Part shown: piece after piece, positions 9,613 through 21,500 of the stretch
Numbering within the stretch: the stretch's first letter is position 1
Layout: each line of letters opens with the position of its first letter
Assembly: GCA_029953675.1 (NCBI GenBank)
Contig: JAMWBK010000005.1
Location: 186,001-250,000, forward strand
Reading direction: 5' to 3'
From: Rhodosorus marinus
Lineage: Eukaryota; Rhodophyta; Stylonematophyceae; Stylonematales; Stylonemataceae
Length of the DNA: 64,000 nucleotides
Translations under genes and position numbers: made by a program
The notes under the pieces: model-generated
Seen by the model: only the letters and a program-made list of their open reading frames with translations
Told to the model about the DNA's origin: nothing
The model's database searches: none

Positions 9613-12600
9613 ATGGCGGATGGAGAAACTGAGCATGAACTTGCACGCGGTGTAGCGCTGGGTGGAGGTTCTGGAGATGGTGGAAAGGACGACAAGTCTA
9701 TCCGCAGTGAGAGTATGGAAATAGAGTTGGATGGTCCCGGCACTGAAAGGAATTTTGATTATATACCGCAAATTGACTACCAAAAATTTACAGAGCGAAA
9801 TACTGAATCCAGGGAAGCTTCAGAGGAGTATCAGCAGGTAGACTTGAAACTGCAGGATGTTAGCACTTCTGTCCAGTGGGTAGAGTCAGGAGAGAGTTCT
9901 TTTGTCCAAGCCCACTCCGTCTCCATGGAGGTTAAGAGGACGCCGTCCCAGGGCCAGGTTGAAACTGACTTTAAGGGCTTAAACTCTCCAGTTGATGGAC
10001 AAGTACCTGATGAGACGCTTCGACGGGGGGACCTGGAGCGAGCTTCGCACGAGATAAACACTGCAGCTTTGGATCGCAAAGAAGAGACGCGCTCAGAGAC
10101 AGAAGGAACTGGTGCTGGGGGGCTTGGTACAGCAGTGAATACCCCAATCGAGTTTGGAAGCATGCACGTAGAACAGGGTGACAGTGGCGCGGATCACGGC
10201 CTTGAGATTCAACCGAGCCTCGACCGAGAAAACGGTGGTGTGGACATGGAGCCAGAGCTTGACCACGGCGATCAAGACATGAGGACTGTGGACTTGGGAT
10301 CCTCAGGGCTCGGACCAAATCGAGAGTCCGCTAATCTACATCCGAATAGTAATGTGAAAGATTCGTCAAACTTGGACACTTCGGGAAGCCCAGTCGATAT
10401 GGAGTCAAGACAGGAAGCTCAAGAGGCTCAACCTGAAAGCCCGATCGTAATGCGGCCGGTTAGCCTGGATCCTCCGAAAGGCCTAGAGTCCAACCCTGAA
10501 TCTGAACCGGCTCCTGATGGGAAGTCCGTTCCTATATCGGACCTAACTGAGTTTCGGGAATTAGCTCAACTGGTTGAGCCTTTCACATCGCGCATCCTCA
10601 GGCAGGCTGCAGGGAAAAAGTATACAGAAATCAGGCATCTGGCAAGGGATGTACAAGCCATGCTCACTGATGCGGATATAGAGCAGGCGCAAGCAATTCA
10701 GACATTGCGAAAGTTTTTACTCCTTTGCTGTTCCGGAGGTAAAACTGTTAGTGAGACAGCAATAGACTGCATGCACAAGTTAATCGAAGAGCAATACCTA
10801 GGAGGTGGAAACAGATCAAAAGCTCTCGCACTCGACGAAGGAAACCCAGAACTGTTCGAAAGTTTTATCAGCGGCGCTTGTAAGGGTTCCAAGATTCGAG
10901 ACGAGGGTCTCACGTTGCGAATTGTCAGAACCCTTTTAGCTGCAGTTCAGACAGAGGCCGGTGTGCACTACAAATCGCTCCTTCAGGTTGTGCAGACGAT
11001 ATACAATGTTTACCTGAATTCGTCGTCCACCAACGTCAAGCAGTCTTCCCGCCAAGCTTTGGAAAGGATTTCGGCAAAAGTTTTCGAAGCTCTTGAAGAG
11101 AACCATCATGATGCAGCTGCTGAGAAAATGAGCGAGGTTGCGGAAAATGGGGAGCCCGACAAAGAAAGAATTGGCGTAGATGAAACGCTGTCTTTCAAGG
11201 ATGCCTATCAACTTTTCAAGGGACTTTGCAACCTATCGTCGAAACAGTTGCCATCAAGCTCAAGCACAGAGTCCATGGCTGTGAAGTGGAAACTTTTGGC
11301 TTTGGACCTGCTCAAGAATGTGCTTGAAAATTCAGGCCAGAAATTCGGAACCCATCCCAAGTTCATCCATGCGATGAGGAGCTACTTGGCTCCGTCGATC
11401 CTCTCCAACGCGCTGTCGGGTTCATTATCTGTTGTAACTTCGGCGATGGAAATACTTGAAATGGTGGTTGTTCGAAAATCTTTTAGGGCAATTCTGAAGA
11501 GAGAGATAGCGGATATTTTCCAGTCGGTTATTTTCCGGTTCCTGGAGTCTCCTACTGCGGGTTATGGCAGACGCAGGGTCGTTTTAGAAGTGCTCTCAAC
11601 GATTTGCTCGGATCCTCAAACCTTGACAGATATGTTCTTGAACTACGATTGTGATATGAACTCGATTCACGTATTTGAGCAGATGATTACGTCCTTGTGT
11701 TCAGCCGCGCAAGACGGAGTGAGCGGTCCAATCGCAACCCCGGACGAGGGCATCTCAGGAGGGGAAGCAGGGCAGCTACGCACTGAAGCATTGAAAGCGT
11801 TGGTTCTATCACTCAAGTCCTTACGAGCATGGTGCTCCTCGCTTGAGGTATCTGACGACGATGAGATTGATCCTGTTGAGCCACAGCAAGAGCTGAGCGG
11901 TGTCGGGTCAGCGGTGGAGAGATCGGCTAGCATGGCAACACCGGAGCTGGATGAGACTGCGCGGTTCCAGGAAACACTGCGGCGGAAGAAAATTCTCGAG
12001 GAAGGAGTGCAACGGTTCAATGCTAAGCCAAAAGCTGGGATCGAGTACTTGGCTTCACACGGATACTTGAATGCCACTGCAGAGGAGATAGCGGGTCTAC
12101 TGAAGAACGTTAGAGATTTAGACGCAACGGTTGTCGGCGAGTATCTCGGAGAAGCCGACAAGATGAACCTTGAGGTACTGTATTCTCTGAACAGAACTTG
12201 TAGGGCGAGCCCATGTTCATAGCGCATGCTCGCGTGGGACTAGAACGGGCACTGAATAGACCTCGATCTTGCCGCCTCTTTAACAGGTTATGAAAACTTA
12301 TACGAAGTCTTTTGATTTTGGGGGCATGCCTTTTGAGGATGCCTTGAGGGAATTTCTATCCGGTACGGAAAAAAAAAACGACATGCAAGAGCGAAGCTTT
12401 TGCGACCTGCAAGGGGTGAATGAGTTTGGAGGCGAGTACTAAGAATTCTGCCGTCACTACTATAGGATTCCGTCTTCCAGGTGAAGCTCAGAAGATCGAT
12501 AGGATCATGGAAGCGTTTGCTGGTCAGTTCCACGAAGGCAACCCTACCATCTTCGCTTCAACAGACACCCCGTTTGTCCTAGCATACTCGACGATCATGT

Positions 12601-15600
12601 TGAACACGGACGCGCACAATCCTCAGGTGAAGAAAAAAATGAGTAAAGCGGTAAGTCTGCGAGCAGCGCTTGGTTCCAGCTGATAATGAGATACTGATAT
12701 TGAAGCTCCACCCGATCATGCTAACTTCCTTCTTCGCCTTCAAGGAATTTCTTCGGAACAATAGGGGAATCGACGACGGGAACGACCTGGACGCGGAAAT
12801 ACTAGAAACAATATATGATCGCATTGTCCAGGATGAGATCAAGCTCAGCGGGGATAAGAAGGACAGGGCATCCGAATCGGCGACAGGGAACGCACTGGGT
12901 GTTGACCGGCTGTCACGGTATAATTGGCAGAACATGGATCCCCGCCAAAGAAATGAAATTTTTAAGAAGGAGAGCGAGAGAGTCCTCGCACAAGCAAAGG
13001 CACAGTTTCAAAAGCGAAAAGCGGAGGATATAGACGAGATTCCATTCTATCAGACGGCCTCCAGTGTACATATTGTTCGGTTGATGTTAGAAAACATATG
13101 GTGCCCGGTATGTGAGCAACGAAGCCAACAGGACCTGAGGATATAATCCTAAGCAAAGCACCAACACGTTTCGTTTCGTAGATTCTTGCTGCTATGTCCA
13201 TTCTACTTGAGAGAGCTGGGCCAAGCGATGTTCAAACTGTTGACCTCTGCCTTGACGGTTTCCGAAATGCCATTGCAGTCGTGGGGGTGTTTGGGATGGA
13301 CATGGAGAAGGACGCTTTTGTTTCGTCGTTGTCTAAGTTCACCCTTCTGAACTCAATCACTGACATGAAGAAAAAGAATATAGAATGCATCAGAGTGCTG
13401 CTCGCGATTGCGGCATCCGAAGGCAGCAATCTTGGTAGTCAGTGGACCTGGGTATGTGTACTATTCCCACGAATAGATTCGTGCTGGTGCATTCGCTCCT
13501 ACAACTCGGTATTAGCAGGAACTGAAAAGGAAGGTGCTTCTACTGGGGCAGATGATTCGCGCGATTGTTCAGCTGGAGCAGATGCGAGCGGTAGCTGCCA
13601 ACATACCGAACAAGCACAGGATTCGGAACAAGTCGCCCGCCAGCAAAGAAGAGTCGATCGGCAACCAGAAGGTTACTCGAGATGGTGATATGAGCACTGG
13701 TCCGCCGGTGGATGCCAACACTGTACTGGTAGCTAATTCCATTAAGGACAGCGAGGTGGAGCATATTTTTAGCAACTCTCCATCCCTCAGTTTCGCCGGA
13801 TTCTACGATTTGTGTGCCGCTCTCTGCAAAGTCTCTGCCGAGGAGCTCGCGGAGAGCGTACCTGTTACGTACTGTTTGCAGAAGCTTGTGGAGATTGTCC
13901 TTTACAATATTGAGGAAAGGCAGAAGAAGCAGTGGCACAGGGTTTGGGAATTGTTCAGCCCTTTCTTTGGTAGCGCCTTAAGTGAGTTTACCCTGAATTG
14001 CTTCGAGTTCCCCGTTCCCAGACATCGAGAGCACTCATTAGAAGTATCGCGTTTATTCCTTGTAGGTCACAAAGATAAGGACGTATCGCTGTTCGCGCTA
14101 GATCGTCTTAAACAGCTTGTCTGGAAGTTCTTGGAAGCGGACGAAAGACATGCATACGAGTTCCAGTTCTTGCTTCTCAAGCCGTTTGAGTCGTGCTTTT
14201 CGAGGACAACGGCTCACCCAATACAAGAAACCGTCTTGACATGCTTGTCGCAGGTTGCTCTGGCTCGAGCGGCGAATGTAAAAAGTGGATGGAAGTACGT
14301 GCTTCTCAAACCCGAACTTCTCAAACGCGAACCTCTCCGACTTTTTCGTATTACAACATTCACCGTCATGTCTTCCTGTCTTCATGTCTTCCCCTCCTAG
14401 GCCGTTTTACAGCGTCGTGGGCATGGCAGCAGATAGCAAGTCCGAGGAAGTCATGAAGTACGCGTACCAGATCTGTGACGCCATAGTAAGAAAGCATCTT
14501 GGAGTGATCGAGGAAATGTTTGTCCCAGCGATTTCCGGAGTTGGTGAGTGCTTCCGAGATTCTCGGGCACGTCTCTCAGCAGAAGTTAGGACAGGTCTCT
14601 GAAAGTAGCCCTGTTGCGATTCTCGGCTAGGTGCATTTACGAGGACTCCGCTGTCATCTGCAGTAGCTGTCGCTGCATTGGATCATTTGTCAATAAGATT
14701 TGTGTCTTTGCTTTCCGAAGGAAAGGCCTTACCAGCAGCTCGCCCTTTGCAGATTGAAGGGAAGGGTGAATTGATTTTTACGGAAACCGTTGATGCACAT
14801 ATTCAGACGTGGTTTCCACTCCTGATTGGGGTCAGCTCGGGAATAACGTCTTCCTTGGCTAGTGTTCGAGTTACTGCCACGAGCGCCCTCTTCCGTGTAC
14901 TCTCAGAGAATGGTGATAAGTTCTCCTCCGGATTATGGACGCTAATTTACCGAGGAGTACTGGCTCCGATATTTGACGATGTTAAGCATCATCTAGGTAT
15001 GGTCGACAGAGCTCCCCATGTGATGCTACCCACCTCTAATGAATTCTGACAGCAGGGCCTACTTTCCTTGCTCCGTGGGCGCTGTCAATGTGGTAGAGAC
15101 GAACGCTGGTGGTGGTTCCTCAGGGTGGGCGATGTCCACTGGCTCCTCTGCATTGAGGCAACTTATTTCAGTTGTTCTGTTGAATGAGAACACAAGAGGT
15201 TTGCTACCGGACGTTATTGGGCTCATCTCTGGCTGGATTACACAGGTATGCTGAATCATGGAAACGCGCTCAACTTCTCAGTTACTAGAAACTTTGACGA
15301 ATTCTGAATTCCGCATGAATTCCTGTCATGGAATGGATTGCTGGTTCGTATGTTAAGTCAACGGAGGCCGTAGCTCGGGAAGGTGTTATTGTTTTCACTT
15401 TCTTGCTGACTGATGGAGGACACAGGTTTTCTGAGGATGACTGGCAGCAGGTCACATCCGTATACCGTACTCTGTTCAAGGAAACAATGCCGGTCGAAAT
15501 CATGGGTCCGCAGGACGGCATTGAGAGCGTCGCAGATACATCACACGTCGAAGCGGATGAATCGGACCGACCTGCTCCCGTTGACTTCAGGATGGTCCGT

Positions 15601-16509
15601 TCAAAGTGTGTTGTGCAGTTGCTCCTAGCTCAGTCGGTCCTCGACACGGTCGTCATGAATTACGGTCGGCTATCGGCTGCACAGGTGCTTTGCTTGGCGA
15701 ACCTCCTGGAAGAGAGTTATGCATTTGCTCGTGATTTTAACGCGAATTCGGAGCTCAGATTTGCTCTTTGGCGTGCCGGTTTCATGACCCAAGTTCCAAA
15801 CTTGTTGAAGCAAGAGACAACCTGCTTGCAGGCCTATGTTCAGATTCTATTCTGGCTTGCTGCGGATGAGGGCTCGGTCGAGGGAGCAGCTCCTAAGGAA
15901 CTGCTGCTGGACACCTGTAAGATGTTCCTGGCAAAGTACGCCGAGGTTTGCAGCTCACCGCGCGGAAAGAATGGCAGAGATGATGCGAGAGAACTCGGCG
16001 CGCGAACTGCGATTGCAATTTTCATGATTGAGGGCTTCGTGCATGTTTCAGAGGAAATCTTTGAAAGCGTTCTGCAGACCTTTTGGGGAACTTTCGTGAC
16101 GCTTCTCCGGGTTAGCGAGTCCAGGAACCTAAGAGATGCCGTTTGTGATATTTTGGACAAACGAGTATCTTCTACACTTGTTATGAACTCGGAGGGGTCG
16201 TTCTCACCAGATCCCAAAAGGCCTGGTGACCGGCGAGTGCTAAATTTCACAGTGAAGGATCCGAACAAGACTGAGCATATGCAAAAGGCCGTTGAAGAGA
16301 TGGATGGTGTCATATCGGCAGAATTCGGTGAGGACCGAAAGAACTTGCGTGTTCTCGGCAGTGTCCCTGTCGCTGATGTTATTAGAAAGCTGGACGGTTT
16401 TTCGTCGGGTTCTGTCTTTACCTCAGGGGGAGCCGCACCATTCGTACAGCTGCAATCCCGACCTGTCATCACTGAGGAGCCAGACTCAGGTCCAGCATCT
16501 TCCACTTGA
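9613..16509 (+). CDS. BIG: BIG/Sec7-family ARF guanine-nucleotide exchange factor
   Basis: Large ARF-GEF activating Arf at the trans-Golgi. Exons: 9613..12174, 12287..12362, 12466..12650, 12745..13107, 13182..13451, 13519..14294, 14401..14543, 14631..~14996, ~15053..15245, 15358..16509 (about 2,030 aa). After an acidic low-complexity N-terminus come DCB (from ~319, [14 protein letters not shown]) and HUS (including NYDCD). The Sec7 domain starts at ~792; FRLPGEAQ carries the glutamic finger Glu886 and [18 protein letters not shown] the second Sec7 motif. The HDS region has NVKSGWK and [11 protein letters not shown]. Tyr920, Ser921, Asp928 and Met938 are the residues of brefeldin-A-sensitive GEFs. 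Nearly all junctions phase correctly; the one joining exons 8 and 9 does not (needs phase 2, donor offers phase 1). Confidence 0.93.
14302..14331 (+). repeat. 15-mer tandem pair inside an ARF-GEF intron
   Basis: CTTCTCAAACCCGAA is followed directly by CTTCTCAAACGCGAA, within the intron 14295-14400. It pads the pyrimidine-rich intron. Confidence 0.7.
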
Positions 16510-18594
16510 GGGCGAAACAGGATGAGACACTGCATCGGAGCACTCTGAACCTGAGTCAGTGAATTGGGTGTCGCGGGCATTCTGACTTCGGCATTGCTGA
16601 TCCTTCTTAATCACTCACGGATTTTACCCTCGATGGGTTGGTTGAGAAATCACCTTCATGGGAGCACTGAACAAGAAGAATTTACACTGGGCAGATATGA
16701 GGGAGTATGTAATGTGCATTAAAACCACTACTCACAGATTGAGAGTCAATAAACATATTTTTTTACCGAGCAATCCTGCATGTTCTGCGGTCAGCACCAT
16801 TCCCGGGCACGCCTCCGCCGCAAATCCACGATAGGAGAGTGCGGGAACACTGCTAAGTCTCTTTCCTTGTAACGCCGTCGATCGGGTAAAACGTAGTCCC
16901 GAGAATGCTCCATACTGGATGAATGCCCTAAGAACGTTCAATACGCAGAGAGATCAGGCTTCTATTATGCGAGGCGAAGACCTGTTGACGCCGTGGTAAA
17001 CCTGAAGCCAGTTGGTCTTGGGTACGTCAATCGTCCATGGCCGTAATCTCTCCCCGAGCGCCCAGCCCATTTGTTGGCTGAGCTGTTCACCGCGTTATGA
17101 TATGTTCTGTGGCTTACGTATTCTGCGCTGGAGTTCAGCTCGCGTTCACCCCTTGGCAGACACATTTGTCCACCCAGCGCAGGATATTTTACATGCCTTA
17201 GCAGCCGATATCCATGTCATTGAAACATGTACAATTGTAATTTATCGTGATACTACATTCTGAATTTCTTCCGTACCCTAGCCCATCGACACTCTCCCAA
17301 CCAACAAAAACCGACAATTGCACTTCTGAAGTTGATATTGGGTTCTGCTTTGATTGGTGTAATTCCACTGGCGCTCACAAGAATATCCCCCCTTCCTCCC
17401 TGCTTGTGTGTGGATTTTGACTGTGCTTAACCCCCCCCCCCTCTCCTCTCAAGCCTTTTAATGGCTCTTCTGGTAAGGCCATCAACCCCCTCGAAAATCA
17501 AGCACTTTTTATACAGTTCTCCATTCCACTCAATAGGTTTCCTATCAAACGCTTGATGGACCCCCATTGCCCTTGGCTAATTCGAAAACGGAAATCGCCG
17601 CCAAGATGGTTTTACCCTTCCCCCCTGCTTTTTCGAATGAGAGAAAAGTTTAAAAACTCATGAACAGTTCAGGATAATCCTCCGAATTTCAGGGACCACC
17701 AAATTGAAAAGGATGCAGCAGTTTCCGTTCGGAATCGCGGGAAGCTATTCACCGAATACACTATCACACGAACGGAGCACAACCCCCTCAGATGGGGACC
17801 AACAAGTGCATTGAGCTCATTTTTGCTATATTTCTCGAGCGCCGAGCTGCTTCCTTCATCCTACTAACATCCACCAGACCAAAGCCAGCCCCTTGATGTT
17901 GTCCGATTCGGACATTGATTATGCAGGACAAACGACCTATTTTATAAAAACAAAAAAGCGCATACGTATAAAATGGATTTATTTCTAGATCTGGAATTCT
18001 CGTCATCAATTTGGGCGTTGTGCGGAAACTGATTTGTGAGGTTGGCTGCGTCCAGAATCCGACATCGAAGCCAGGTCCCAAGAATGCTGGTCGAACTCGC
18101 CACAAGCGCCAGGAAGCTTTGGACATATCTTCAAGCAAGTCGCAGCCACCGAAGCTTTGAATCAGCGCCCAAGCTGTTCTTCATCCCACAGCCGTGCCAA
18201 TCCGGTTGAGCGAAGGGATGAGTCAATATTTGCGTAGGGGAAGAAGGACTTCGCGCCTTTCGTAGGGCCACAAAATAATGTATTTATGTGCTGCTGTTGG
18301 TTTCATGGTGATAAGACAAAGGAGAATCGATTTTTGATTATTTTATCGTAGATACTTTTGTGCGCTGCGTCTTGGAAGTTGGGAGGGAGTTGTAGTTTTA
18401 CTCGCAAGGGCGTAGCGAAGAAGCTTCCTCGGAGTAATTCTTATGCGAGTTTTTAATCTTGTTTAGGGTGTAATGGGAGGTTCTCGACCCTCACGTTGGG
18501 CTCGTGATGACTCTCATTCGTGAAAGCTAGTGTGTAGTATGAGTGGCTCCTGAATGCAAACGGGTTGGCGGCAAGGGCGAGAGAATCCCTGGCC
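16510..18594. other. Intergenic region, no gene recognised
   Basis: About 2.1 kb between two same-strand genes. It includes an 11-base C run (17431-17441) and pyrimidine-rich sequence. The open frame on the minus strand at 17788-18138 has no recognisable domain. Confidence 0.45.
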
Positions 18595-21500
18595 ATGTTC
18601 GCTGTGGACGACGCCAGAGCAGCAATGGATCCACGCGCTGTTCCTCCGGGTAAGCCAGATTCTGAATGACTCTTCAACCGCAAGGAATTTGAATCCGCGA
18701 ACTTAAGCATGGCATTTGTCTCCTAGACAAACTCAAGAATGGAGACGAGGAATCTGCCGGTGGCAAACCGACACGGCTGCCACTAGGAACCGTCTCTATA
18801 GGTCAAATGGATGGGGTTGAACATAGCTCGGATACCTTCACCCATGAACGCCATGGTCACGAAGATCCGAACAGCATCGAAAATGACTTGTCACCGCCGA
18901 ACAGTTGCGGCGTATTAGAGTCCAGTCCTGACCTGGCTCGAGTCCTGGGAGAAATTCTGCATGAATGCAGCCTGGTTACGGACAGAACAAAAGTCGCAAG
19001 GTTGAACAGGCTTGACCGCATAAAAGCTATTGACTCACGGATACATGCGAGAGAGGCAGCCTCGAACGCTTACAAATTTAGTACTGGACAGTCAAGCACG
19101 GGCAATGAAGCACTCAAAGTTCTTCATCACCCGAGCCCGGCAGTCCCAGGAATTCAACTCTTCCCAACTAAGAGAGTAGAAGCGGCAGCAACTAGACTAA
19201 TTGAGGAATCCTCAAAGGTAAGAGTTCATTCATTGATGTTGTCCTGTTTTCTAAGCGAGTTGATCTGATATCATGTGAATTCTAACTCGGCGTCAAGGTC
19301 GTACAAGAGGACCAAACGTTGAAGAGAGCCACTGAAGTCACCAAGCGAAACGCGATTATTGCGAGAGAGAGACTTCCCAAACAACCCGAAGCACCGCGGT
19401 TGAAGAGTCACTGGGATTTCTTGCTAGATGAAATGCTCTGGACGTCAACCGATTTCAAGGCTGAGCGTCAGTGGAAACTGGACTTGGCAGCCAAGGTTTC
19501 CAAGATTATTTCCGTATACTGGGAATCGAGGGTTGCGAAGAGACATTGTTGTGACAGCGAAGACTCCACAGCCTGTCAATTGGTGGCACGGCAAATGGGG
19601 GCGATGGTCGAAGACTTCTGGGACGAGGCGTCTTACCTTTGGAGCCCGAGACAAAAGGGAGAGGAAGATGAGTCCTCGGAGAGCACTTCCGACCGAAGCT
19701 GTGCTCTTGTGAAAAGAGAGACCGTGACCACTAGTAAATCAGGAGGACCTGGGGTAATTGTAGCTCCGGAAATGGAGGGAAGCGTCAACGCACCTGGCCA
19801 GGTTGAGAACGAAAACGTTAGGGATCTTGTCGATGTGCTAAAGGAAGAAGCGGCTATGGATATTCGAGACGTGCTGAAGAGACGAGCGGTTGATCTGGAT
19901 GATTATTGGGACGAAACGGGAGCTACGGTTACTGGATCGGGGGCTGAGGTCTCTGACGAACAAGTGCAAGGGAACACGAGCAAACCCTCGACGAGCGGTG
20001 TGGACCAGCGCGAGGGACAACCAACTACCGACTTGAGCCATATGGCGAAAATCTCCCCGGCAGCATCAGTGCACAATACCTCGAAGGCGGCGGAGTTAAA
20101 TCATGGTCCAGGAATGAATCATGTTGATGTAGACATTAAGGATGTTCCTCGAATTTTTGCTGAACACCGGCGACGTTCAGGACCAAGTCTCAGCGCGTGC
20201 CAGACGTTCCCAACCTCAGAATTGTTCCTTGCGAAGCCCGCAGATTCGGAGGACAGGACTCTAGCTAACCACACTAACAAGAGCCTTCTGAGAGGGACTG
20301 TTGACGACTCTGCGGACAATTTACTCGTTCGCTCTTTAATGGACTTGCATTCGAGACGACTGGGTTGTATTTTGAGTAGCAATTCGGCCGAGACAAGGCG
20401 CGATGCAGTAGGGCGATTGCTGCTGACGTAAGTTTATGTGCGCCTACTCTCCGTGCCGGAATGATAGGCGCTGAGTCGCGGTTGTATCTTCTACTACTTC
20501 GTTTTTAGGTTGGCTGAAAGCCGAGGGCGATGGGGTCCGCATCTCATAGTAGTGCCTTCGGCAACCATAGGCTTGTGGGAGCGCGACTTACTTTCCGTAG
20601 GATCTGCGTTGGTAGCAATTATTTACAAAGGCGACGAACCTATTAGGAGTCGATTGCGGGTTTGTTGCAGTAGTCCACTCTCTTTTAACGTGATGGTTGC
20701 TCCGTACCAATACTTTGTCTCCGACATGAAGTGGTTTGTGAAGCGAGCTTGGGATCTGGTTGTGCTGGATGAGTCTCAACGGCTGAGAAATTACGCAAAG
20801 CTGGTGCCGCTACGGAGGTGGTCTACGATCCTCCTGCGGAACCCGGATCCTCTCGCGACAAACGTCCCGGAGCTGTGGGCTGTTGTGAGGGTTCTTCTGC
20901 CTGAGCTTCTTCAAGACTCGAGCATGCGAGCTGCTTTCAAATCTGCCAGTCAGGACAGAGGAGAATTCGTCAAGCAACTCCAGGATGGTATTGCTCAGTT
21001 CCGGGTAGGGACAGACCTCTCCCCGGAGACAATCGACTTCTCGGAAGAGAGTGTAGAATGCGATATGTCATTGAGGGAACGAAAGGTGTATCAATCTGTT
21101 GTACCAACTGGAGAGAAGCTCTCGGATTTAAGTCAAATCCAGATTTTGAAGACACTGAAGGGATTGAGGCGAGCTTGCAGTCACCCCTTCCTGATTGGTG
21201 GGGTTGGAGATAGCTGTACAATATTTCAGGATCCACTGGGAATTGCGCTCCCTGTATCGCTGTTGGAAATTGTGCGGAGGCCACAGAAGAGATTGCTTCG
21301 GATGGACAGTCCGAAGAGTCTTTTGCTAACGCGAGATCTTGTTGCACATACTCGTGAATCCGGCTTTTTGGATAGAGTGGAGAACCTTGAAGAGGCTGAT
21401 GATTTGCAGATAAGGAAGCGTCGTGAATCGGACGCCCAGAATGGGAAAGAGGGAGGACTCGATACCGTACATGCCAAGGACTCGCTTGGAAAAGACACTG

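Noticed and set aside
12420-12465. An alternative ATG for the second part of the Sec7 domain
   Set aside because: The sequence is an intron: donor at 12363 and acceptor at 12465 join exons in frame and restore the contiguous Sec7 motif.
17788-18138. A 116-codon minus-strand frame upstream of the EP400-like gene
   Set aside because: No motif and no splice-compatible neighbours.
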